Part shown: in pieces, positions 26,110-35,675 of the stretch | Position numbering within the stretch: the stretch's first letter is position 1 | Layout of the letters: the number at the start of each line of letters is the position of its first letter | Source: Enterococcus pseudoavium NBRC 100491 | GTDB lineage: Bacteria; Bacillota; Bacilli; Lactobacillales; Enterococcaceae | Length of the DNA: 64,000 nt | Reading direction: 5' to 3' | Assembly: GCF_001544295.1 (NCBI RefSeq) | Contig: NZ_BCQF01000005.1 | Location: forward strand, 57,533 to 121,532 | Notes under the pieces: generated by a model | Database searches by the model: none | Told to the model about the DNA's origin: nothing | The model's input: only the letters and a program-made list of their open reading frames with translations | Program-made: the position numbers and the translations under genes

Positions 26110-27876
26110 GTTTATTTTTTTTGCAATCAACGGTAATTGAATCAGTCCAATAATGGAAAGAATTTCGATCCATTGAATCACTGGGACTCCCGCTCCTGTA
26201 TAAGTCATCATGAACAAATCTTTGCGCTCCGGTGCCCACGAACAAAACCATGAGACTCCCACTAAGAAAACCACATAGGATAAAATCAAGCCTAATAAAA
26301 TCAGCAGGATTCCGCGAAAATCTTTTAACTGTCCCTTTGAAAAAAGACTGCCACTTAGAATAATCAATAATCCCAAGCCGCAGAGAACCAACCAGATTGG
26401 CAAAAGAAAGCGATACAGCCAAATAATCTGATTTGAAATCTTTGCGATCCAGGTGATTTTCTGAGGTTCTTTCTGCGGTGAATTGACATCTTGCCAATTT
26501 TTAAATGTATATTTCAATAGTTTCTCTGCGGCAGGAAGGTCTTCTTTAGGCGCTAAGGTGGCATCGCTCCCTTGCCCGTAATTATTATAGAAAACATTAT
26601 AGCTAAGACCGCTTTTCATAAATTCACCGACTAAGGGTAAATCTTTTGTCAACTTGCCATCTCCGGTCCCAGTTAAATAGAACTCATTTTTTTCCCGCAG
26701 TTTTTCTTTTTTATAGGCCGCAGACAGTTCCGTCTGAACTCGCTGCCAGAACTGCTCTGTTTTCGCACCATCTTGATAGTAGCCGGCTTGAGCCGCCGCA
26801 TCACGCAAAGCCCAAAAAATGATGTCCCCAGCGATATCTTCCCCGCCACTCCAAGGACTTCCTTGGTAGATCCAATCAATATTTTTAGCAATTGATTTCA
26901 GTGTTGGTGAGACTGTCTCAGCTTTTTCCAACGCTTTTCTTGAAACCCAAACTTGGCTGTTCGTCTGATTCAAATTTGTCCCATCATCCAGCCGAATCAA
27001 CTGTTTCGACACGGCACCAAATGCTCCACCGGTCCGATCATTGACGACCGCAATCCCATAATGTGCTTGATTGACTTGCTCTAGTACTTTCGTTGTGACA
27101 AATAAGGCGACAAAAGGCAAACAACACAAGATAACTTTGATGCTTTGGATTTTAGTAAAACGGATTTTTTTGATAGCTGTCCAAATTTTTAATAATTTAA
27201 AACTTGGATCATTCTCAAAAACGACTGAACCGATGATAATCAATGAGCCCACGATTAAAAGCGGCAAAAGCCAGAGGGAATCTTCACGGATATACCAATA
27301 GAAGGGAAAAAAGAAAGTTAAGCCAATACTCCAAGGTAGAAATGATCGTAATTTGCCGTTTCTACTAAAATATAAGCCTACCAAACAACTAATCACCATT
27401 AAAACCGCTGGTACCACTAAGGTGTTGCGATAGATCCGCGTGCTATATTCACTCGTTAAAGTCACTGGAGAATATAAAAAGAAACTGTAGATGAAAGCTA
27501 AAAGCCAGCGATTTTTCACTAACGGACGCAAAGCTAAAGCTGCTATGGCACTAGCTGCAATCTGGAACATGCCTAAAAAAATTCCGTAAGGCAAATGAAG
27601 TTGGTGGCCCCAGACAAAAAATAGAGAATAAGAAACACCCTTGGATAATGTTTTGGTTGAGTACGCCCCCAACCAGTTTCCTTTCAACATTTCCTGTCCA
27701 TAGTGAATGAACAATTGATCATCATAGCCAGCAAATAAGTTAACAAAATAAGGAGCTTTGGCGCTTAAGAGTAAACGAACAATCGTTAATCCCATCAAAG
27801 CAGCCAAGAAAATCAGATTTTCTGGCTGCTTGATCTTTTTTAACGTACGTAATGCCTCACTTTTTATTTTTTGCAT
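26101..27876 (-). CDS. Large polytopic membrane protein, putative GT-C-type glycosyltransferase
   Basis: A 591-residue protein with about ten to twelve hydrophobic segments and one large extracytoplasmic region (roughly residues 270-470) between them. The first loop carries an acidic motif, FAGYDDQLFIHYGQEMLKGN, like the catalytic Asp pair of GT-C transferases that use polyprenyl-phosphate sugars. No closer family was recognised. The ATG at 27876 follows AGGAGACTCTTG. Placed after prfC with a 24-base gap, it may be read through from it. A GtrA and GtrB-like pair further along could supply a lipid-linked sugar; that link is inference. Confidence 0.6.
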   Translation of the reverse strand: MQKIKSEALRTLKKIKQPENLIFLAALMGLTIVRLLLSAKAPYFVNLFAGYDDQLFIHYGQEMLKGNWLGAYSTKTLSKGVSYSLFFVWGHQLHLPYGIFLGMFQIAASAIAALALRPLVKNRWLLAFIYSFFLYSPVTLTSEYSTRIYRNTLVVPAVLMVISCLVGLYFSRNGKLRSFLPWSIGLTFFFPFYWYIREDSLWLLPLLIVGSLIIIGSVVFENDPSFKLLKIWTAIKKIRFTKIQSIKVILCCLPFVALFVTTKVLEQVNQAHYGIAVVNDRTGGAFGAVSKQLIRLDDGTNLNQTNSQVWVSRKALEKAETVSPTLKSIAKNIDWIYQGSPWSGGEDIAGDIIFWALRDAAAQAGYYQDGAKTEQFWQRVQTELSAAYKKEKLREKNEFYLTGTGDGKLTKDLPLVGEFMKSGLSYNVFYNNYGQGSDATLAPKEDLPAAEKLLKYTFKNWQDVNSPQKEPQKITWIAKISNQIIWLYRFLLPIWLVLCGLGLLIILSGSLFSKGQLKDFRGILLILLGLILSYVVFLVGVSWFCSWAPERKDLFMMTYTGAGVPVIQWIEILSIIGLIQLPLIAKKINKK

Positions 27877-27899
27877 CAAGAGTCTCCTTTTTAAAGATC

Positions 27900-29477
27900 C
27901 TACATCAAACTCTTCAACTCAACATCCGGGTACTTATCCGCAAACCAACGCATCGCAAATTGATTTTCAAATAAGAATAAAGGTTGGTCGAAACGGTCTT
28001 TGGCTAAAATATTTCGACTTGAACTCATGCGTTCGTCTAATTGAGCTGGATCAATCCAGCGAGCAATCTTATGGCCCATCGATGTCATTACAACTTCCGC
28101 GTTGTATTCATTCAACATCCGATGTTGGAAAACTTCAAACTGTAGCTGACCCACTGCACCAATAATGTATTCATCGGTTAAGTAAGTCTTGTACAATTGG
28201 ATGGCACCTTCTTGCACCAATTGATAGATTCCTTTATGGAATGATTTTTGTTTCATCACATTTTTAGCAGTTACTTTCATGAATAGTTCCGGCGTAAATG
28301 AAGGCAATTCTTCATAGGCGACCTTTAATTTCCCTTCATACAACGTGTCCCCGATTTGATAATTTCCTGTATCATAAACCCCGATAATGTCTCCGGCGAC
28401 GGCCTCTTCCACGTTTTCCCGCGCATCGGCCATAAACTGAGTTACATTGCTTAGCTTCATTTTTTTGCCTGTTCGGCCAAGTACGACGTCCATTCCACGT
28501 TCAAAAGTTCCCGAGCAAACTCGCACAAAAGCGATCCGATCACGGTGGTTAGGATTCATATTCGCTTGAATTTTAAAGACAAAGCCAGAAAATTCTTCTT
28601 CATAAGGAGAGATGGCTTCTCCCTCCTCGGTTTTATGAGCATGGGGTTTTGGCGCTAAGTCAACAAAAGTTTCTAAGAAGGTCTCAACCCCAAAATTGGT
28701 CAATGCCGAACCAAAGAAGACCGGCGTTTGATCTCCTCGTTGGATTTTTTCAAGATCAAATTGATCGCCTGCTTCCCGGACCAATTCCACTTCACCTAAA
28801 ACATCTTCATAGATCGATTTTTCTTTTAAGGGGTGATTGCCGGCAATTTCTCCATCAGTCAATTGAACAAAGCGTTCACCGGCATATTGCTCAGGTCGAT
28901 AAAACTCGATGCGTTGATTGACCATATCGTACAAACCTTCCAAGCCTTTCCCCATCCCGATCGGCCAATTCATCGGATAAGATTCGATGTCTAATAATTC
29001 TTCTAATTCTTCCAATAATTCCAACGGTTCGCGACCATCACGATCCAGCTTATTAATGAAGGTGAAAATCGGAATTCCCCGACGTTTTACTACTTGGAAA
29101 AGTTTTTTGGTTTGGGCTTCGATCCCTTTGGCACTGTCAATTACCATTACTGCACTGTCGACTGCCATCAAAGTTCGATATGTATCCTCTGAGAAATCCT
29201 CATGTCCAGGCGTGTCCAAGATATTCACGCGTTTGCCATCAAAATCAAACTGCATCACGGAACTGGTCACCGAAATTCCCCGTTGCTTTTCAATATCCAT
29301 CCAGTCAGACTTGGCAAAGTTTCCCGTCTTCTTCCCTTTTACTGTTCCCGCTTGGCGAATCGCTCCACCGAATAATAGCAACTGTTCAGTAATCGTTGTT
29401 TTCCCGGCATCCGGGTGAGAAATAATCGCAAAGGTCCGACGACTGTCGACTTGTTGTTTTAAATTAGGATTGTTCAT
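27900..29477 (-). CDS. prfC: Peptide chain release factor 3
   Basis: RF3 is a translational GTPase that recycles RF1/RF2. The 525-residue protein shows G1 [10 protein letters not shown]2-region [10 protein letters not shown]3 [14 protein letters not shown] and G4 [10 protein letters not shown], followed by EF-Tu-like domain 2 and the RF3 C-terminal domain. The length is normal. Confidence 0.95.
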   Translation of the reverse strand: MNNPNLKQQVDSRRTFAIISHPDAGKTTITEQLLLFGGAIRQAGTVKGKKTGNFAKSDWMDIEKQRGISVTSSVMQFDFDGKRVNILDTPGHEDFSEDTYRTLMAVDSAVMVIDSAKGIEAQTKKLFQVVKRRGIPIFTFINKLDRDGREPLELLEELEELLDIESYPMNWPIGMGKGLEGLYDMVNQRIEFYRPEQYAGERFVQLTDGEIAGNHPLKEKSIYEDVLGEVELVREAGDQFDLEKIQRGDQTPVFFGSALTNFGVETFLETFVDLAPKPHAHKTEEGEAISPYEEEFSGFVFKIQANMNPNHRDRIAFVRVCSGTFERGMDVVLGRTGKKMKLSNVTQFMADARENVEEAVAGDIIGVYDTGNYQIGDTLYEGKLKVAYEELPSFTPELFMKVTAKNVMKQKSFHKGIYQLVQEGAIQLYKTYLTDEYIIGAVGQLQFEVFQHRMLNEYNAEVVMTSMGHKIARWIDPAQLDERMSSSRNILAKDRFDQPLFLFENQFAMRWFADKYPDVELKSLM

Positions 29478-29604
29478 TATATTGCTCCATTCATTGGTCT
29501 AATATCTTAAAATTTCAACCCAATCAGTATAGCATGGATTTTACTCTGTTGGAAAGCTGAATCACTCTTCTAATCCCCCGCCAGTAGCAAATCTGCAGGA
29601 ACGT

Positions 29605-29636
29605 AAAGAAAACATCCTGCCTAGCAGAATGTTTTC
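29605..29636 (-). terminator. Terminator of the CNNM/CorC-family gene region
   Basis: Arms GAAAACATTCTGC and GCAGGATGTTTTC on the minus strand around TAG, then TTT. It ends the 29649-31025 gene before the prfC promoter region (29478-29600), which shows no strong motif. Confidence 0.8.
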
Positions 29637-29648
29637 GATTATTCCTTA

Positions 29649-31025
29649 TTAACGTCTTGGTTCATTCTCTTCAAAATCTTTTGTAAATAAACGCCGTCCT
29701 TCTTCCGGTTCAACATCTTCATGGTCATCCGGATGGAAGATTGCTCGTAACGTTAAGACTCGTGAGCCTTCCATTTCTTCAGAAATCAACGTCAAATCAT
29801 CGACATCAAAGGACAATTTCTCCCCTTCGTCAGGAATAGTTCCTAGGGCCGTGATCAAATAACCGGCCATTGTATCAACGTCACTCATATGCAAGTTTAA
29901 GCCAAACTCTTCGTTAAATTCTTCAATCAGCATTTTTCCGTTGATCAAGTATTCATTGTCGCCGACTTTTTCATACAGTTTTTCGACTTCATCAGATTCA
30001 TCGTCGATTTCACCGACAATTTCTTCCAACAAGTCTTCTAAGGTCACTAACCCGACCATTCCACCATACTCATCTAATAAGATTGACATCTGATTCTGCG
30101 TTTTTTTCAATTCGTATAACAAATCATCAATAAAGATCGTTTCCGGTACGAATAAAGGCTCTTGCAGGATTTTTTGTAAGTTAACATTCTCAAAGCCGAA
30201 TTGGCGTGCTGCTTTTAGTAGGGCTTTGGTGTGCAAAACCCCCACGACTTTATCCTTATCTTCGTCATAGACTGGGATTCTTGAATAGCTTTCATTCAAA
30301 ATCTCATCAATATTTTCCAACACTGGGTCATTGATATCAATCATAAAGGAATCCGTCCGCGGAACCATTACTTCCCGTGCGACTTTGGTATCCAATGAGA
30401 AAACACCTTGCAACATCTCGATTTCATCGTTGTCTAAGACGCCTTCATTTTCTAACATGTAACGCATTTCGTCACGAGTCATCTTTGTGTCTTCATCATC
30501 AAAGGTCATCGGGGTGATCTTCGCTAATAAGTTGGTTGAAGCTGTCAACAACCAAACGAAAGGTTTAGTGATTATTCCTAATTTACGGACAACACCTGAA
30601 GTAAACTGGGCCACTTCTTCGGTCTTAGTCATAGCAATTCGTTTAGGGTATAATTCTCCAAATACAATCGAAACATAGGTCAGTAATATCATGACAATCG
30701 CAGCTGCTGCTGTTCGTGCAATTGTACTGCCACCTAATAAAGGTGCTAGACGAGCAGACAAGCTATCTGCCAAAGAAGCCCCTGATAAGATATTGACTAA
30801 TGTAATCCCAACTTGAATCGTCGACAAGAAATTATTCGGATTTTGAATAACCTCCAACAACTTTTTCGATTTAAGATTACCCTCTTCAGCTTTTTGTTCG
30901 ATTCGGTTTTTATTGACCGATACTACCGCAATTTCAGCCGCAGCTAAAAAGCCGTTGATTAACGTCAAAATTACTAACAGACCTAGTTGTAAGATTAACG
31001 ACTGACTATCGGGGTCAGCATTCAT
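29649..31025 (-). CDS. Hemolysin-type CNNM/CorC family transporter (DUF21, CBS pair, CorC_HlyC)
   Basis: The 458-residue protein has an N-terminal DUF21/CNNM membrane domain of four segments (LLVILTLINGFLAAAEIAVV), a cytoplasmic CBS pair (MVPRTDSFMIDINDPVLENI, then SRIPVYDEDKDKVVGVLHTK) and a C-terminal CorC_HlyC domain (LLDEYGGMVGLVTLEDLLEE). Relatives are implicated in magnesium or cobalt efflux; the hemolysin label is historical. An acidic C-terminal tail follows. The exact ion is not determinable here. Confidence 0.88.
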   Translation of the reverse strand: MNADPDSQSLILQLGLLVILTLINGFLAAAEIAVVSVNKNRIEQKAEEGNLKSKKLLEVIQNPNNFLSTIQVGITLVNILSGASLADSLSARLAPLLGGSTIARTAAAAIVMILLTYVSIVFGELYPKRIAMTKTEEVAQFTSGVVRKLGIITKPFVWLLTASTNLLAKITPMTFDDEDTKMTRDEMRYMLENEGVLDNDEIEMLQGVFSLDTKVAREVMVPRTDSFMIDINDPVLENIDEILNESYSRIPVYDEDKDKVVGVLHTKALLKAARQFGFENVNLQKILQEPLFVPETIFIDDLLYELKKTQNQMSILLDEYGGMVGLVTLEDLLEEIVGEIDDESDEVEKLYEKVGDNEYLINGKMLIEEFNEEFGLNLHMSDVDTMAGYLITALGTIPDEGEKLSFDVDDLTLISEEMEGSRVLTLRAIFHPDDHEDVEPEEGRRLFTKDFEENEPRR

Positions 31026-31054
31026 AATTGCATTCGCTCCTTAATTTAAAGTGT

Positions 31055-31077
31055 AAAAAAAGTGGCACAACGGCCAC
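31055..31077 (-). terminator. Terminator of the AI-2E-family gene
   Basis: Minus strand GTGGC-CGTTGT-GCCAC followed by seven T. Confidence 0.8.
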
Positions 31078-31133
31078 GATAAAATCGTATCACATCAGTT
31101 GTTTTTATGCAATCTTTTCCCAACTTAAAGAGG

Positions 31134-32258
31134 CTAATTAAGAAATTCCTTTTTCCGCTCTTCTTGCTTTGATTGTTTCGCGATTTTTATGATGAAAACA
31201 ATTACCGTTCGTAAAATCGCATATACGGGAACTCCTAGAAAAACGCCTAAGATACCAGCAAGATTTCCGGCAACCAATAAAATTAGGATAATCGTCAAAG
31301 GATGGATATTTAATGATTTGCCAATCACATTTGGATAGATCACATTTCCATCGACCTGCTGTACAACTAATACGATCAAAATACAAAGTAAAGCACGCGT
31401 TGGTGAATCAAAGAAAGTGTAAACCAATGCCGGTGCCAAACCAAGATAAGGCCCTAAGTAAGGAATCAAGTTCGTTAGTCCAGAGATTACACCAAAGAGA
31501 AACGCATAATCAACTCCAATCAACAAATACCCCAGGAAGGTAAAGGTCCCTACAAATAAACATTCGATTGCTTGACCGCTAATATAATCGGACAAAGTTT
31601 TATTCAGTTGCTGTAAAAGACCTTTAATATTTTCTCGTTGCTTTTCCGGGAAAAGCCGTTCAATATTTGGAACCAATTTTTCGCCGTCTTTCAACATATA
31701 AAATAAAATAAACGGAACGGTCACCAACAACAAAACAACTGTCGTGATTTTTCCAATGATAGAGCCTAATCCATTTGTCACTCCCGTTAATGAGCGCTGA
31801 AGAATACTGCCAGCTGACACATCTAGATTGCTGATATACTTATCAACATCCAACTCCTTAAATAATGGAAAGCGAGTCGCATTATCAGCCAATTCTTGCA
31901 GCCAAGTTTGCATATTGTTGACAAAACCAGGAATATTTTTAGCCAATGAGACCAATTGCTCCACCAAATTCGGGATCACGCTCATGAAGACCAGCACGAT
32001 GATGCCAATCAATAGCAAAAAAATCAGCGCAATCGCAACTAAACGCTTCACACCTAATTTCATCAAAAGATTCACCAAAGGATTTAATAAATAATACAAA
32101 AAACCGGCGATTAAGATCGGTGCAAACAACGTCGTAAAAAATGTACCGATCGGTTGAAAAACAAAATCGATTTTTGACGAGACCAAAATTAAAGTCGCGA
32201 TAATCAACAGTTCAAATGACCAGAACATTAATTTTGAATTTTTTATCTTTTCAAACAT
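31134..32258 (-). CDS. AI-2E family transporter (UPF0118)
   Basis: Polytopic membrane protein of 374 residues with about seven to eight hydrophobic segments. The signatures are the central VPFILFYMLKDGEKL block and the later GVISGLTNLIPYLGPYLGLA block of the AI-2E exporter-like family. Members range from autoinducer-2 export to sodium/proton antiport, so the substrate is open. Confidence 0.88.
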   Translation of the reverse strand: MFEKIKNSKLMFWSFELLIIATLILVSSKIDFVFQPIGTFFTTLFAPILIAGFLYYLLNPLVNLLMKLGVKRLVAIALIFLLLIGIIVLVFMSVIPNLVEQLVSLAKNIPGFVNNMQTWLQELADNATRFPLFKELDVDKYISNLDVSAGSILQRSLTGVTNGLGSIIGKITTVVLLLVTVPFILFYMLKDGEKLVPNIERLFPEKQRENIKGLLQQLNKTLSDYISGQAIECLFVGTFTFLGYLLIGVDYAFLFGVISGLTNLIPYLGPYLGLAPALVYTFFDSPTRALLCILIVLVVQQVDGNVIYPNVIGKSLNIHPLTIILILLVAGNLAGILGVFLGVPVYAILRTVIVFIIKIAKQSKQEERKKEFLN

Positions 32259-32335
32259 CTATCTACTCCTTTTTTTAATATTTAGTTTATAGTATACATC
32301 ATACGAGGAAAAATCCCTTTGAGGAAGGTGTCATT

Positions 32336-32791
32336 ATGAAAATTTTAATCACTAAAGATACAATGAGTGAGATCTATCTCGATGCTATGCGGATTCGCCA
32401 AAAAGTTTTTGTTCAAGAACAAGGTGTACCGGCCAATTTAGAAATTGATAAAAATGAAGCTTACTCTGTTCATTTCGTTCTCTATACTGAAACTGAAACC
32501 CCTGTTGCTACGGTTCGCTTGTTACCGCTAGACGATCATACATTCAAATTGCAACGGATGGCGGTTTTAAAAGACTATCGTGGGAAAGATTTTGGTGTGA
32601 AGATCATCAAAGAAGCCGAAACTTTTGCTAGACAACAAGGATTCAAAACCATCGAGCTAGGTGCACAATTATCCGCTGAAAAATTCTATCAGAAATTAGG
32701 CTATTCTCCCTACGGAGCAATTTTCCAAGATGCGGGAATTGACCACATCCACATGAAAAAAGAACTGGACTCTTCGCCTGAGGTAAGCTGA
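32336..32791 (+). CDS. GNAT family N-acetyltransferase
   Basis: A 151-residue GNAT protein: RQKVFVQEQGVP at the start, VATVRLLPL, then the acetyl-CoA loop RMAVLKDYRGKDFGVKIIKE and LGAQLSAEKFYQKLGYSPYG. It resembles the ElaA/YjcF subgroup. The substrate is unknown. GAGGAAGGTGTC precedes the ATG. Confidence 0.88.
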   Translation: MKILITKDTMSEIYLDAMRIRQKVFVQEQGVPANLEIDKNEAYSVHFVLYTETETPVATVRLLPLDDHTFKLQRMAVLKDYRGKDFGVKIIKEAETFARQQGFKTIELGAQLSAEKFYQKLGYSPYGAIFQDAGIDHIHMKKELDSSPEVS

Positions 32792-32862
32792 TTCGTAATT
32801 CCAGCTATAAAAAACGAAGTGACTACTCTTCGTTCGGTTCTCTTAACCATACAAAAAAACTA

Positions 32863-32903
32863 GCAAAAAAGGCTGCCCAAAATTATTTTGGACAGCCTTT
32901 TCT
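32863..32903. terminator. Bidirectional terminator between GNAT and DUF402 genes
   Basis: AAAAAGGCTGCCCAAAA and TTTTGGACAGCCTTTT arms, with A and T runs on both sides. It serves both convergent genes. Confidence 0.92.
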
Positions 32904-32906
32904 TTT

Positions 32907-33440
32907 TTACTTTCGCGACAATTGCTTATAACGATCATACCAAATATCAATATAGCCCTGGGAAAAAGGTCCCTTTTCATTGTTAATCCAGTCTACTAAG
33001 ATCTTGACGTTTTCCTTGAGGATATAATCAATTTCTTTAGAGTAATGCATCTGCTGACTATGGGCTTCATATTCATCTACGTCCAATAGGCGTTTTTCCC
33101 CATCAGGAAAAACTTTGACATCTAAATCATAATCAATATATTTTAGTGCCTCGTCATCTAATGCATACGGTGATGCTAGATTACAATAATAAGAAACTCC
33201 TTTCTCTCGAATCATTGCTATTATGTTGAACCAGTATTTTTGATGAAAATACACGATTGCTGGTTCGCGAGTGACCCATCTTCTGCCATCTGATTCAGTA
33301 ACCAACGTGTGGTCATTTAGGCCGATCAGTGAACACTCACTTGTTTTTAATACCATGGTATCACGCCACGTTCGATGCAAACTGCCGTCGTGTTTGTAAC
33401 TTTTGATTGTCACAAACTCTCCTTCTTTTGGAACTCCCAT
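32907..33440 (-). CDS. DUF402 nucleoside tri-/diphosphatase (YgaC/Ntdp family)
   Basis: A 177-residue protein of the DUF402 fold. The block [20 protein letters not shown] followed by [20 protein letters not shown] and [11 protein letters not shown] contains the family's conserved Tyr and Asp residues. Characterised relatives hydrolyse nucleoside tri- and diphosphates. AGGGAAGGGTAGCT precedes the ATG. Confidence 0.87.
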   Translation of the reverse strand: MGVPKEGEFVTIKSYKHDGSLHRTWRDTMVLKTSECSLIGLNDHTLVTESDGRRWVTREPAIVYFHQKYWFNIIAMIREKGVSYYCNLASPYALDDEALKYIDYDLDVKVFPDGEKRLLDVDEYEAHSQQMHYSKEIDYILKENVKILVDWINNEKGPFSQGYIDIWYDRYKQLSRK

Positions 33441-33537
33441 AGCTACCCTTCCCTCAGCGAAAAAGCTTTTCGCGTTTGTTTGGGTGTTATCACACCGACA
33501 TCAGAATTATTATAGCAATAAAATGTACAATTGCCTA

Positions 33538-34689
33538 CTAATCTTTGTCGTCAGCTAAATTATTTTCAAAAACTTCCAACATTTTTTGCTGTGGTTTTGG
33601 AAAAACATAGTTAGAGAAGTCAGATGGTTTCACCCAATGTCCTTCAAGCGTTAAGGGAGCTGCCTGGCGACCATAAAAAACCAGAATATGCCAACGTAGA
33701 TGGCTATAGACATGTTTAACCTCACCAAGGACTTTTTTCTGCCAAATCACGGCTTGTTCTGGGAAAAAAGCTGGACTATCTTCAGCGACTTGCGAACTCG
33801 AAAATAAATCCCAAGCCTTTGGATCATATTGTTCTCGCAGTTCATTGAAACGTGTTGCTGAAATCTCTTCTAAAGGAAATAGCCACATGCTCGCTAACAA
33901 CCCCGTTTCTGGCCGTTGTTGTAAAAGAATCTCTTGCTGTTTATTTTCGATAATGCCAGCCACATAGTAAACATCTTTAGGCTTTTGTTTTTTTGATTTC
34001 ACGGGGAACTCCGTTTGGCGTTTTTCACGATAAGCTTGGCAGTATGGTTGAATCGGACAACTCTCACATTGGGGACTAGTGGGCGTACAGATACTTGAGC
34101 CTAGATCCATCATTGCTTGATTGAAATCTCCCGGCTGATCTTGACTGATGATGGCCCGCATCGCTTCATCAAAAACCTTCCGACTGCTAGCCTTGGCGAT
34201 ATCTTCTTCGATACAAAATAAGCGGCTGACGACCCGCATAACGTTGCCATCGATCGCCGGCTCGGCAATCTCAAAAGCAATACTGCTGATGGCTCCCGCT
34301 GTATAAGGACCGATTCCCTTCAATGAACGAATCGCCTCTACCGTCGTTGGAAATTGACCGTTAAATTCTTCCATAATTTGTTTGGCCGCCGCTTGCAGAT
34401 TGCGTGCTCGTGAATAATAGCCCAGCCCTTCCCAAACCTTCAGCAATTTGTCTTCCGGCGCTTCAGCCAAGGCTTCGATTGTCGGGAATTCCTCCATAAA
34501 CCGATAAAAATAATCAATCACAGTGTCTACTCGGGTTTGTTGCAGCATAATTTCCGAAATCCAAATCCGATAAGGATCCTGATTGTAGCGCCAAGGTAGA
34601 TTTCTTTTTTCTTGCTGATACCACGCAAGAAAATCTTCTTGGAACTGACTCACCTCTGAGGCTGACCAATCTTCCCAGCTTTTACTCAT
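33538..34689 (-). CDS. mutY: A/G-specific adenine DNA glycosylase MutY
   Basis: MutY removes adenine mispaired with 8-oxoguanine. The 383-residue protein has the helix-hairpin-helix SLKGIGPYTAGAISSIAF with catalytic Asp in AEPAIDGNVMRV, the 4Fe-4S cluster cysteines in CTPTSPQCESCPIQPYC, and a C-terminal NUDIX-like domain for 8-oxoG recognition. The ATG at 34689 overlaps recX by eight bases and follows AGAGGCAGCC; the longer reading to 34722 is rejected. Confidence 0.95.
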   Translation of the reverse strand: MSKSWEDWSASEVSQFQEDFLAWYQQEKRNLPWRYNQDPYRIWISEIMLQQTRVDTVIDYFYRFMEEFPTIEALAEAPEDKLLKVWEGLGYYSRARNLQAAAKQIMEEFNGQFPTTVEAIRSLKGIGPYTAGAISSIAFEIAEPAIDGNVMRVVSRLFCIEEDIAKASSRKVFDEAMRAIISQDQPGDFNQAMMDLGSSICTPTSPQCESCPIQPYCQAYREKRQTEFPVKSKKQKPKDVYYVAGIIENKQQEILLQQRPETGLLASMWLFPLEEISATRFNELREQYDPKAWDLFSSSQVAEDSPAFFPEQAVIWQKKVLGEVKHVYSHLRWHILVFYGRQAAPLTLEGHWVKPSDFSNYVFPKPQQKMLEVFENNLADDKD

Positions 34690-35479
34690 CGGCTGCCTCT
34701 TTTCCACGAATAAAGCTATCAATCTGATCTAACTGAAAGCCTTTTTGATATAAACTCTGTTTGACTTTTTGGCGTCGTTTGGCTGGTTCAAACCGCTGAT
34801 TTTTACGCCATAATTTCTCACCTTGCAATTCCAACGCCTCGTTTTCTTGTTCCTCAATTTCTGAAAAATCAATTTCTGCTAAAATCGTTTTACTGATATC
34901 GCCACCGAATCCTTTTGTCATCAACAGTTGCTGTAATTTTTGTTGCGCTTCCCGTTGACTGGTGTGGTGAAACTTTCTTAAGGCTTTTTTAGCCGTTTGC
35001 AAAGCAACTCGCGCTTGTTCTTCGCCTACATAAAGATCGAGGGCTTGCTCAATATCATTTTCCTTTAAGCCTTTTTGTTTCAACTTTTGGCGTAAGACTC
35101 GTGGGCCTTTGTCACCTAAACGCATTTGCGTGCGAATATAGCTTTCCCCGTAAACCAGATCATCCACTAACTCTAACTCTATTAAACGCTTAACAATCTT
35201 TTGCTGGTCCTCGCTTGCGATCTCGTGATCTCTCAAATAGGTTCGAATCTCTTTTTCGGTTCGCAATTGGTAGCTTAAATAATTCAAGGCCAGTTGAAAG
35301 CCCAGATCTTCTTTGCCTTCTTGCATAATCGCAGCCAAGTTTTTTTCATCTAATTCTTGTCCTTTAAGCAGGCGATGTCGTACCACCGTATCTTCCGATA
35401 AGCGCAACGTCTCACCATTTGAAAATTCTACTTTATAGTAAGGTCCGCGACCTTGACTAATCTTTATGACCGTCAACAT
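34682..35479 (-). CDS. recX: RecA regulator RecX
   Basis: A 265-residue RecX with three-helix repeats: ALNYLSYQLRTEKEIRTYLR, DDLVYGESYIRTQMRLGDKG and the later RKFHHTSQREAQQKLQQLL. It modulates RecA filaments. Coupling to mutY places two DNA-repair genes in one unit. Confidence 0.9.
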   Translation of the reverse strand: MLTVIKISQGRGPYYKVEFSNGETLRLSEDTVVRHRLLKGQELDEKNLAAIMQEGKEDLGFQLALNYLSYQLRTEKEIRTYLRDHEIASEDQQKIVKRLIELELVDDLVYGESYIRTQMRLGDKGPRVLRQKLKQKGLKENDIEQALDLYVGEEQARVALQTAKKALRKFHHTSQREAQQKLQQLLMTKGFGGDISKTILAEIDFSEIEEQENEALELQGEKLWRKNQRFEPAKRRQKVKQSLYQKGFQLDQIDSFIRGKEAADE

Positions 35480-35675
35480 CTTGCTTCCTCCTTGCTCCTG
35501 ACTTCCGTTAAAAATAGGCTTTTTTATTCCTATTCAGTTAGTTATAATCTGTAGCTAAACAAAACTCCGTTCATAAAAATTAATTCTATCATAGATGAGC
35601 AATCATTCACTAAAAATATGCTAAAATGAATTGCGCTGAAAAAGCTGAAAATATAATTTAAGAAAGAGGCTAACT

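Noticed and set aside
26090..26497. 135-residue minus-strand ORF overlapping the GT-C-like gene
   Set aside because: It is a shifted frame inside the larger 26101-27876 gene, with no ribosome site and no recognisable domain.
28987..29418. 143-residue plus-strand ORF inside prfC
   Set aside because: Shadow of the conserved GTPase domain on the other strand.
32812..32835. Hairpin ACGAAG/CTTCGT after the GNAT gene
   Set aside because: Short stem without T-run; the strong terminator at 32863-32903 is the likely end.
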